The translations under genes were made by a program, and so were the position numbers. This document shows positions 53,718 to 59,967 of a DNA stretch of 64,000 bases, one piece after another. This DNA is from Paracoccaceae bacterium (GTDB lineage: Bacteria; Pseudomonadota; Alphaproteobacteria; Rhodobacterales; Rhodobacteraceae): assembly GCA_947504705.1 (NCBI GenBank), contig CANNIA010000008.1:1-64000 (forward strand). The letters run 5' to 3'. The first letter of the stretch is position 1, and every line of letters starts with the position of its first letter. Below the pieces are notes generated by a model. The model searched no databases. It saw nothing but the letters and a program-made list of their open reading frames with translations, and was not told the origin of the DNA.

Positions 53718-54627
53718 CAAGAATTCTCCTATCGAATTCGTTTTCCTCACATGACCGCACGAGCGCGGACCATTGCGGCGCATCTTTCCCGGTTTTCCAA
53801 AGGACCGCCTTATTCAAGGCGACCAAGGACCAGAGCAGACGCTTGCGCCATTCACCCGAAGGTTCCCAAGGGACTTTTCGCCCTGGCACCATCAGTTGAA
53901 GATTAGGGAGGACGGCCCCGGCCTCGTGGAGCCGTTCCATCTTCGCTTGGAACCAAGCTTCCCCAATAGAAGGTTTTTTCGACATGCGAAAAAGACCTGT
54001 TGCGAAGTTTTCAGCCTTCGCCTCACGCATAGTCCCTTCGGACTTTTCATGCGTGAATTGATCTTTCAGACAATACGACAGAACATAAGCCATGCCGCCT
54101 TGGTCCGCTTCCTGAAAGGAAACGAACCCGCGACCCCAGAGCGACCAATGCAAGCGCACCTTGTTTGCTTTCTTGCCAATCCCGGACATCATCTTCTCTT
54201 TATCGGTCACTAAGTTTCCGAAGTAAGTCACGCGCCCGAGGTCGCGCAGATCGATATTGCTGAACAGGATCAAATGCCAGTGGCACCGATCCGTACGGGA
54301 GCCTTGCTCCCCAGCACACAGGAACCGGATTTTCGGGACAAGCCCACCGGCCTTCTTCCATTCATAACGCGCCGCTGAAAGCAGACGCTTAAGGAAAGCC
54401 CGGACGTCATCATAGCAGAATAACCGCGCCGCATCACGATTAGCGCCGGTTTCTTCATCATAGGTCAAAGCAAGACAGAGCGTGAAAGGCGTGACCGCCT
54501 TTTCCGCCATAGCGCGGGAAACCCATTGGTGTTTCCGCTTAACGAGACAGTCATTACAGGACCGGCAAGCGAAAGCTTGCACAACGCCCGTTTCGGGATC
54601 AATTCTCTCTTGAGGGTCAGAGCACAT
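53344..54627 (-). CDS. Microviral replication initiator (VP4/gpA-like rolling-circle Rep)
   Basis: A 427-residue HUH endonuclease. The N-terminal CRSCNDCLVKRKHQW (residues 21-35) is the CxxCxxC motif that starts gokushovirus-type VP4 proteins; TLCLALTYDEETG follows. CHWHLILFSN (115-124) holds the metal-binding H116-W-H118 pair. YVLSYCLK (181-188) holds Tyr181, Tyr185 and Lys188, the YxxxYxxK nucleophile motif of superfamily I Rep proteins. It would nick the replicative form to start rolling-circle replication. It follows a strong hairpin and has its own AAGAAG ribosome binding site. A second gene overlaps its 3' end. Confidence 0.88.
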   Translation of the reverse strand: MCSDPQERIDPETGVVQAFACRSCNDCLVKRKHQWVSRAMAEKAVTPFTLCLALTYDEETGANRDAARLFCYDDVRAFLKRLLSAARYEWKKAGGLVPKIRFLCAGEQGSRTDRCHWHLILFSNIDLRDLGRVTYFGNLVTDKEKMMSGIGKKANKVRLHWSLWGRGFVSFQEADQGGMAYVLSYCLKDQFTHEKSEGTMREAKAENFATGLFRMSKKPSIGEAWFQAKMERLHEAGAVLPNLQLMVPGRKVPWEPSGEWRKRLLWSLVALNKAVLWKTGKDAPQWSALVRSCEENEFDRRILDGKIWYEKAQAERDAFAALKQRAAASGREFALTERRRKCGRRVPCPECCNSLSAGILNSLGLVRVESEAGDWGYESLAGVPLSQIGNDQADRAGGVNPYCSEKSSKQARLAFFGREKARNSVAR

Positions 54628-54674
54628 GCTTCTTTTCTGTCGTTAAATGCATAAGGAACGAGAGGGATGCACAC

Positions 54675-54702
54675 GGCCCGCCCCTCTTACGAGGGGCGGG
54701 CC
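54675..54702. promoter_or_regulatory. Strong GC hairpin between phage amidase and rep genes
   Basis: A perfect 12-base-pair stem, GGCCCGCCCCTC (54675-54686) with GAGGGGCGGGCC (54691-54702), loop TTAC, 5 bases past the amidase stop. It may terminate or protect the structural/lysis message. In a single-stranded genome such a hairpin could instead serve complementary-strand priming. Confidence 0.65.
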
Positions 54703-54707
54703 TATTG

Positions 54708-55208
54708 TCAGGATGCAACAGCACCAGACAGAAGGCGGTCAAGTGGCGACTTGGCCGGTAGCCAGTCCGCCGACTTGACCTTGAAGCCGGGACAGAGTTT
54801 CGGAGCGTAATCATTATGACCCGAAACCTTATTTATACCCGGCACGGAACCGATCTTGGCCTTAAGGGACCGTTCCTGAGCCACCGTGAACCAGTCGGAG
54901 AACTCACCGACACGGTCAATCTTTTGGCTTTCAATCAGGAGAAGCCCGATTGTGCCCACGTTATGGCCAATGGTCTGAGCGCCAATCATATCCCAAGGCC
55001 GACCGGGAAAATAAGCCCCGTTGGGCATGAACAGCCCGTGATAGCCGAAGCCATGCTTAAAGCCCCGTTCCGTATGCCACCGATTGACGCAGGAAAAGAC
55101 TTGCCAAGGCGACATCCCGTCGAACTGGCCCGTCTGAATAGCGGCACAATGAAGAATAACCTCGGTAACGGCGACCCTGCCCCGATGAACTGACTGATGG
55201 TAGTGCAT
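54708..55208 (-). CDS. Phage endolysin: T7-lysozyme-like N-acetylmuramoyl-L-alanine amidase
   Basis: A 166-residue type-2 amidase lacking a signal peptide. From the ATG, VILHCAA holds the first zinc His (about residue 20), RWHTERGFKHGFGYHGLF the substrate-side helix and Tyr, GHNVGTIGLLLIE the core strand, and SGHNDYAPKLCPGF the second His and the Cys ligand. This is the T7 lysozyme pattern (its His17, His122, Cys130). It cleaves the MurNAc-L-Ala bond. The start overlaps the upstream phage gene by one base (TGATG) behind AGAAGGA. With no export signal it needs a holin; a candidate lies at 58812. Confidence 0.85.
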   Translation of the reverse strand: MHYHQSVHRGRVAVTEVILHCAAIQTGQFDGMSPWQVFSCVNRWHTERGFKHGFGYHGLFMPNGAYFPGRPWDMIGAQTIGHNVGTIGLLLIESQKIDRVGEFSDWFTVAQERSLKAKIGSVPGINKVSGHNDYAPKLCPGFKVKSADWLPAKSPLDRLLSGAVAS

Positions 55209-55552
55209 CACTTTCCTTCTTCTCTAAAGGTGCCTCTATCGGTCACCACATAAGGCCGCAAAAGCCGGACAATGCCGCCCTCCGCTTCTATTTCAACACG
55301 ATAAGTACGCGCCACAATGCGGCAAGCAATCTCGACCGCATTCCAATAGGCCGCATCAGCTTGAGCGCCGCCCTGAACGTGATCGATGATAAACCCAAGC
55401 GGCATAAATTCCGCAGGTCGCCACTTAGACGGCCAACCATGTTTGATAAGCGCCTTGCAAATGAGCGTAGCGAGATAGGCGGGCGCCCCTTTATCTTTAG
55501 GCACCCGCCATATTCGCTTGACGTAACCCCTACTCGACGACTGGGGAGGCAT
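55208..55552 (-). CDS. Phage protein of unknown function, 114 residues
   Basis: A soluble protein, moderately basic, with WPSKWRPAEFMPLGF in the middle and a C-terminal strand-like region. I do not recognise a family; a distant resemblance of its second half to M15 peptidases was considered but the zinc motif is missing. Its start overlaps the preceding gene by 23 bases and its stop the amidase start by one base, so it is made with the capsid and lysis genes. A role in lysis or scaffolding is possible. Confidence 0.65.
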   Translation of the reverse strand: MPPQSSSRGYVKRIWRVPKDKGAPAYLATLICKALIKHGWPSKWRPAEFMPLGFIIDHVQGGAQADAAYWNAVEIACRIVARTYRVEIEAEGGIVRLLRPYVVTDRGTFREEGK

Positions 55553-55955
55553 CAGCCACCACAGGAGCGGTAGGGATCACTTCGACACTAGCGAGCGCAG
55601 CAGCGCGCGCGGCAGCGACAGCTTGGGAATTGAGATACCTCATTTCGCCAAGCATCCGCTGCATTTCAAGCGCCTGTCTCGTCGCCGACGTGGGCACGAA
55701 ATCAGGGTTAGCGGCACTGTCAGTAAGACCGACAGGAACCGCGATACCCGACCACGAGCGCGGAGTAATCACCGTGCAGGACGGAGACACCCGGAGAGTA
55801 TCGCCCGGTGCAAGCAAATCGAAGTATTGTGCCAAATCGACAAGAACCCCAACCGGCAAAGCCAATTCGCCGAAGACTTCCCCACCGCTAGACATGAACT
55901 CAAGCACATTTCCCTTGTGAGGCAAAAGCTTGTCACGACGTTGAACGTTTTGCAT
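55530..55955 (-). CDS. Phage protein downstream of capsid gene, 141 residues
   Basis: A soluble protein beginning MQNVQRRDKLLPHKGN, with a hydrophobic central part (FGELALPVGVLVDLAQYFDLLAPGD) and a long Ala-rich helix near the C-terminus (ATRQALEMQRMLGEMRYLNS). The helical tail and position right after the capsid gene fit an internal scaffolding protein (VP3-like), but no family motif is seen. The ATG shares one base with the capsid stop (TGATG). Confidence 0.65.
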   Translation of the reverse strand: MQNVQRRDKLLPHKGNVLEFMSSGGEVFGELALPVGVLVDLAQYFDLLAPGDTLRVSPSCTVITPRSWSGIAVPVGLTDSAANPDFVPTSATRQALEMQRMLGEMRYLNSQAVAAARAAALASVEVIPTAPVVADASPVVE

Positions 55956-57514
55956 CAAGGCACCTCATTGAACAGGTCTTGACCGGCGATCAAAGCGAGC
56001 GTTTCGACCGGAGTCGGCCCGAAAATCATCGGAGACACGAGATTGACATTATTAACGACAGTGAAGGTCACGACCTCCGCGTTTTGGTCGGCGAAGGGAT
56101 ATTGTAGAACCGCATCAGGATAGAGAATGTTGTCCGGTGTCACCGACAGCGGAATTGGATACGTCCAAACCGCTGTTTTATGTTCAACCGTCAGAGGATC
56201 CAGCGCCGGAGAAAGACCGTAGCAGGAGTAATACCGCTTCAACTCATTCAGCCCGGTATAAAAGGCAACCGTCGCCTCAGAACCGGCCGCAACATCAGAG
56301 AAGAGTTGACGCATAGTAACCGGTTGCGGGTCAAGCATCAACTCATCCGAAAGGAAATTGTCAATTCCCCACGGTTCCGACAGGATAGGGTGCGGCTGAC
56401 GAAGCACCGTTTCATCAGGTTTCACCTGAATAAACGTAATAATCACCCCGCCCAATTCCGTCTTAGGCACTGGCACCTGAAACGCCATAGTCAGCGTCAA
56501 ATCCGAACGCATAGTTTCGGCAGTAACGCCCGCAGTATCCATAGCGGGAACAATGTCCCGCCCGAACATCTGACGACGCTCGGCAATGACGAAGGGAACC
56601 TTATCGTTTGCAAGGTCAAGACCATGCGCCCAACGCAGCACGTTTTCTTCGCCATACTCAGGGTCATCATCAACCATCTTGCGCATGATACGCGTGAATT
56701 GATCCATCTTTTCGGCGTTATAGAAGTCATCCAGAGAGACACCACCAGCCGCCGCGCCACTAAAGAGCGCATAGATAGGGTCAACAGTCCCCGCAGTTGC
56801 GGATTCCTTGGCGTGCATGGCCCTCGTAGTACTGGCAACCGCAGTGCCGAGCAACCCGGTATCACCAACAGGCTTTTCCGTGAAAGCCCCGGAGTTTTGC
56901 GCGACATGAAGGTTTTTAACAGGAAGGTTCATCGTCGGGAGCGACAGCGAAACCTTGCCGTTGATGTGGTCATCGGGATCAAGCACCCCGTTAAACCGCT
57001 GCAACACCGTAGACGACAGCAGCGCCGGAGTAACCGCCGTGTTGGAATGCAGGATTTGCGCGGCTTTCTCATAGAGACGCCGACGCAAGAAATTCACGGC
57101 CACATTGTGAGCGATCCGCACTATTTCGTTCGTCTTTTTGACGCCCGCAATCGACACCGGGTTGACCTGACACCGCTTGGTAATCTCCCCCTCGGTTTCG
57201 AGGTTGAAGAGCGGCGCGCCAGTCAACAGCTTTGTGCGCAAGACCTCGGTCATACCGGCATAAGCCGCCGCCGGGTCTTTCAGCGCGTCAATCGCTTGGA
57301 CCGGCACAAAGACCGAAATAAACTCAGCCCACAGAGGCGTGATCATCCGGCCCGCGATAGGGTCCAATTCCATAGTGATGGATTGGCCCACCATACCGGC
57401 CTCAGAAGGCCGCACCGGCACACACATAACCGGATTCAATTTGCAGGTTTTCGTACGGCCCACATAGACCGGGGCCTCGCGCCGCGTAGCACGGCCCTCT
57501 TGGTAGCGGCTCAT
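55955..57514 (-). CDS. Major capsid protein (Microviridae F/VP1-like)
   Basis: A 519-residue protein, the usual length for microviral capsid proteins. An N-terminal arm rich in Arg is followed by alternating strands of a jellyroll and long insertions. VPKTELGGVIITFIQVKPDE and the FLSDELMLDPQPVTMRQLF region fit the C-terminal part of the Phage_F family, where the strand 'VP K..GG.I' and a catalogue of Pro-flanked strands recur. Sixty copies would form the T=1 shell. It overlaps the small basic gene by ATGA and the next gene by one base. Assignment rests on size, position and partial motif resemblance. Confidence 0.75.
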   Translation of the reverse strand: MSRYQEGRATRREAPVYVGRTKTCKLNPVMCVPVRPSEAGMVGQSITMELDPIAGRMITPLWAEFISVFVPVQAIDALKDPAAAYAGMTEVLRTKLLTGAPLFNLETEGEITKRCQVNPVSIAGVKKTNEIVRIAHNVAVNFLRRRLYEKAAQILHSNTAVTPALLSSTVLQRFNGVLDPDDHINGKVSLSLPTMNLPVKNLHVAQNSGAFTEKPVGDTGLLGTAVASTTRAMHAKESATAGTVDPIYALFSGAAAGGVSLDDFYNAEKMDQFTRIMRKMVDDDPEYGEENVLRWAHGLDLANDKVPFVIAERRQMFGRDIVPAMDTAGVTAETMRSDLTLTMAFQVPVPKTELGGVIITFIQVKPDETVLRQPHPILSEPWGIDNFLSDELMLDPQPVTMRQLFSDVAAGSEATVAFYTGLNELKRYYSCYGLSPALDPLTVEHKTAVWTYPIPLSVTPDNILYPDAVLQYPFADQNAEVVTFTVVNNVNLVSPMIFGPTPVETLALIAGQDLFNEVP

Positions 57515-57672
57515 TTGCGCTTTCCCTTGCTGATGACCCTTACGGCGTCACGTTTCCAGACACGAAGCGGCTTGCTTCCAATAGGAGGCAATGCCACCGC
57601 AGCACCACCACCGGGACGCACACCGCGAGGCACAGCCCCCGGCGCGCCGATGGTTTGATTATCACGAGACAT
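57511..57672 (-). CDS. Small basic phage protein, 53 residues (possible J-like DNA-packaging protein)
   Basis: A 53-residue Gly/Pro/Ala-rich peptide with a strongly basic end (PLRVWKRDAVRVISKGKRK). phiX174 protein J, the 38-residue DNA-condensing protein packaged with the genome, is likewise Gly/Pro-rich and basic with PLR and KGKRK segments. The stop overlaps the capsid start by ATGA, so it is coupled to the capsid gene. Function inferred from composition and position. Confidence 0.55.
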   Translation of the reverse strand: MSRDNQTIGAPGAVPRGVRPGGGAAVALPPIGSKPLRVWKRDAVRVISKGKRK

Positions 57673-57763
57673 TCGACTTTCCTTTCACAGTTTGAACAAG
57701 TTTAAGCGCCGCCCTTTTCAGGGCTTCACGACGTTTCGCACAGGCAGAGCAGGGCTTTTTCAT
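57662..57763 (-). CDS. Very small basic phage protein with CxxC, 33 residues
   Basis: MKKPCSACAKRREALKRAAL... is a basic amphipathic helix with a CSAC pair near the N-terminus. The pilot-protein stop TGA forms part of TGAGGG, a ribosome binding site 7 bases before this ATG, and the frame overlaps the next small gene by 11 bases. It may bind DNA or zinc; no family recognised. Confidence 0.45.
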   Translation of the reverse strand: MKKPCSACAKRREALKRAALKLVQTVKGKSNVS

Positions 57764-57773
57764 GGCCGCGCCC

Positions 57774-58589
57774 TCAATAGGGCGTTGGAAACGGACCGGT
57801 GGAATCCTTCCACCAATCTACGGGAACCAAATGGTTCCCCTTAAATTCCGCATCCTTCCGTTTCATCCATTGAAACGGTCGCACAGCGTTATGCACCAAA
57901 AGATGCGTGCCATAGAACGCAGAAGCGCCCCACTTAGCAACCGAGCGCACCGCATCATAATACGGTTGCTCAAAATTATTAGGGATAAGACCGGCCTCTT
58001 TAGCATCGTTAACGCCTTCCAAAACAAGGCCGGACACAATATCTTCGCCGTCCGCGCCCTGCGGCGTTTCAGTCGTAGCCGTACCGCCAACATTCCGAAA
58101 TACCGCGCGCGTCAATGACGCCGGAATATCCTCCTGACTAGCGCCACCCACGCTAGAAGAGCCAGTGCGACCACCGCCGCCAGCGGATGAACCAACACCA
58201 ACACCGCCAGAAGAAAATACACCATTGCCCACCCCCGAGAAGATACCCCCAACATGGGGACGCAAGGTCATAGCGTCAACCTTAGCTTGAAGCTTGCCGT
58301 TTTCGGTCCCGAGCCGGTCAAGCAGACCTTTCTTGGCCCCGTTTTTAGCCATGCCGTCAGCGAGCAGAGCGCCCGCGTCAGCAATGGCGTTACCCATGTA
58401 GTTTTGCGGCGTACCGCCACCCATGGGAGAAACAGCCCCGAGCAAAGTAAGGGGATTAAACCCGAACTTGTCGGAGGCTTTCATGATGCCCTTCACATGA
58501 GAAAAGGCATTCTGACCAGCCGTGGGAGGGTCTTTAGCGAAAAGCCCACCCAGAAGCGAAGCACCGGCAGCGATGATTGAAGGGTCCAT
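57774..58589 (-). CDS. DNA pilot protein (microviral H/VP2-like)
   Basis: A 271-residue protein. The start MDPSIIAAGASLLGGLFA is a Gly/Ala-rich hydrophobic segment, and KFGFNPLTLLGA near residue 42 is the 'GFNPLT' motif seen in microviral pilot (VP2) proteins. A glycine/serine-rich stretch (about 113-150) and a polar C-terminus follow. Pilot proteins form the tube that carries ssDNA across the cell wall. It begins 1 base after the preceding gene. Confidence 0.78.
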   Translation of the reverse strand: MDPSIIAAGASLLGGLFAKDPPTAGQNAFSHVKGIMKASDKFGFNPLTLLGAVSPMGGGTPQNYMGNAIADAGALLADGMAKNGAKKGLLDRLGTENGKLQAKVDAMTLRPHVGGIFSGVGNGVFSSGGVGVGSSAGGGGRTGSSSVGGASQEDIPASLTRAVFRNVGGTATTETPQGADGEDIVSGLVLEGVNDAKEAGLIPNNFEQPYYDAVRSVAKWGASAFYGTHLLVHNAVRPFQWMKRKDAEFKGNHLVPVDWWKDSTGPFPTPY

Positions 58590-58590
58590 A

Positions 58591-58815
58591 TCAGACCCCC
58601 ATAACGCGCGCCGCGACGATCACGTCGCGACGGACAGACTTATCAGCGCGCCAGAAAATATCAGCGACCATTTCAACCGCAACATCATAACCAGCATCCG
58701 GCAGACTATCGTCAAACCGAAGACAGACCAACCGCCGCACCGCCTCCTCATACGACGAGACAGGCAGGCGGTCATGTTGCTGCAAGCTAGGCTTGCGATA
58801 CACGCGGCCGGTCAT
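58591..58815 (-). CDS. Phage protein of unknown function, 74 residues
   Basis: A soluble 74-residue protein (MTGRVYRKPSLQQHDRLPVS...) with mixed charge and predicted helices. The ATG at 58815 shares ATGA with the stop of the holin-like gene, so the two are coupled; a GTG four codons upstream is less likely. No family recognised. Confidence 0.6.
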   Translation of the reverse strand: MTGRVYRKPSLQQHDRLPVSSYEEAVRRLVCLRFDDSLPDAGYDVAVEMVADIFWRADKSVRRDVIVAARVMGV

Positions 58816-58997
58816 TTCGACGGCCACATTTTGCGCGACACGAGGTCAACGCAGAGAAGCAGAACGACCGTAACGGCGTTTGCTACAGAAGCCTCACTTT
58901 GAGCGGCAAGGCCGACGCCGACAAGCGCCCCGGCCAGAACAGAACCCGCGCGAAGCGCGAGAGGATGGAAAACTTGTTCAAGAACCAGTTTCTTCAT
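58812..58997 (-). CDS. Holin-like small phage membrane protein
   Basis: A 61-residue protein with two hydrophobic segments, ALRAGSVLAGALVGVGLAA (about 14-32) and NAVTVVLLLCVDLVS (about 40-54), and a basic C-terminus (RKMWPSK). Size and topology fit a small holin, the partner needed by the export-signal-free amidase. GAGGTG precedes the ATG. It is the first gene of the prophage, directly beside the right att site, with the promoter probably overlapping it. Confidence 0.6.
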   Translation of the reverse strand: MKKLVLEQVFHPLALRAGSVLAGALVGVGLAAQSEASVANAVTVVLLLCVDLVSRKMWPSK

Positions 58998-59038
58998 AGA
59001 GACACCTCACAGGGTTGCAGATGCCCCACCCTATACAG

Positions 59039-59066
59039 ATATCGTATAATCAGTATTATGTAATAT
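59039..59066 (+). other. Right prophage junction: dif-like Xer site (attR)
   Basis: ATATCGTATAA (59039-59049), central TCAGTA (59050-59055) and TTATGTAATAT (59056-59066). The right arm closely matches the XerD-binding half of E. coli dif (TTATGTTAAAT), and the left arm resembles the XerC half. Together with the left junction it shares TATCGnATAAnCAGTA. Confidence 0.7.
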
Positions 59067-59131
59067 AATGCTTGCTGGAAAGGCGGCCATTGCCGATATA
59101 TGACGCCCGCAAGCCCTTTGGAGCCTGCCCC

Positions 59132-59821
59132 ATGTTCGACCGTTCCATCAAGATCGCCCCATCCATCCTTGCCGCCGATTTCGCAAATATTGGCGCTGAA
59201 TGCCGTGCCATCGAAGCACAAGGCGCGGATTGGGTGCATGTCGATGTGATGGATGGCCATTTTGTGCCGAACCTGACCTTCGGCCCGGCGATGTGTGCCG
59301 CCATTCGCCCGCATATCAAGGGTGTGATGGACGTTCACCTGATGATCTCGCCCGTGGATGTCTATCTTGACGCCTATGCCAAGGCCGGTGCCGATGTGAT
59401 CACTGCGCATGTCGAAGCTGGCCCGCACATTCACAGAACGCTGCAAGCCATTCGTTCTCTTGGGAAAAAGTCTGGCGTTGCCCTCAACCCCGGCACGCCG
59501 GTCGAGGCTGTGGCAGAGCTGATGGACATGGTCGATCTCGTCTGCGTGATGACGGTGAACCCCGGTTTCGGCGGCCAGAGCTTCATCGAAAGCCAGGTGA
59601 CCAAGATCCTGCGCCTGCGCCAGATGATTGGGGACCGTCCAATACACATCGAAATCGATGGCGGCATCACGGTAACGACGGCTCCGATGGTTGCAAAAGC
59701 CGGGGCCGATGTGCTCGTGGCGGGTTCTGCGGCCTTCAAGGGCGGCTCGGTCGACAGCCCCGCCCCCTATGGCGTGAACATCCAGGCAATCCGGGCGGCA
59801 GCCGAGGCAGCAAGAGCCTGA
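59132..59821 (+). CDS. rpe: Ribulose-phosphate 3-epimerase
   Basis: A 229-residue TIM-barrel enzyme: APSILAADFANIG (9-21), WVHVDVMDGHFVPNLTFG with metal-binding His/Asp, VMTVNPGFGGQSFI and IEIDGGITVTTAP. It interconverts ribulose-5-phosphate and xylulose-5-phosphate in the pentose phosphate cycle. The ATG at 59132 gives the standard family start. It is the first host gene after the prophage; its upstream region (59067-59131) directly adjoins attR, so the integration could affect its promoter. Confidence 0.95.
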   Translation: MFDRSIKIAPSILAADFANIGAECRAIEAQGADWVHVDVMDGHFVPNLTFGPAMCAAIRPHIKGVMDVHLMISPVDVYLDAYAKAGADVITAHVEAGPHIHRTLQAIRSLGKKSGVALNPGTPVEAVAELMDMVDLVCVMTVNPGFGGQSFIESQVTKILRLRQMIGDRPIHIEIDGGITVTTAPMVAKAGADVLVAGSAAFKGGSVDSPAPYGVNIQAIRAAAEAARA

Positions 59822-59967
59822 CCGCCCTCCCCTGCCTTAACAATGGCAAGTCAGGGAATCCTTACCCAAAGCCTCGACAGGATCGAAAACCGACCCTATC
59901 ACTGCACTTGGCCAAGAAGTTAGCGGTCGCGCGCGTCATGGCTGGTGAGAAGGACCCCGGGGGTAAC

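Larger units (their letters stand above)
52969..59049 (-). mobile_element. Integrated microvirus (Microviridae-type ssDNA prophage), about 6.1 kb
   Basis: A compact block of overlapping minus-strand genes bounded by two dif-like sites. Order of transcription: holin-like protein, 74-residue protein, pilot protein, 33-residue basic protein, 53-residue basic protein, major capsid protein, 141-residue protein, 114-residue protein, amidase, hairpin, Rep, overprinted 155-residue gene. Size, gene set and the Rep and pilot motifs fit Microviridae. No integrase, tail or packaging ATPase genes are present, consistent with a small icosahedral ssDNA phage that borrows host XerCD. All genes look intact, so it may be inducible. 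Base composition is lower in GC than the host flanks. Confidence 0.85.

Noticed and set aside
55208-55552. M15 peptidase assignment for the 114-residue phage protein
   Set aside because: Weak similarity of the second half only; the SxHxxGxAxD zinc motif is missing.
56497-56907. 136-codon frame overlapping the capsid gene on the same strand
   Set aside because: Leu/Ser/Arg-rich composition, no Shine-Dalgarno sequence before the ATG, unlike the overprinted gene in rep.
56180-57658. 492-codon open frame antisense to the capsid gene
   Set aside because: It mirrors the capsid coding frame, lacks a ribosome binding site, and yields an Arg/His-rich protein typical of antisense shadows in GC-rich DNA.
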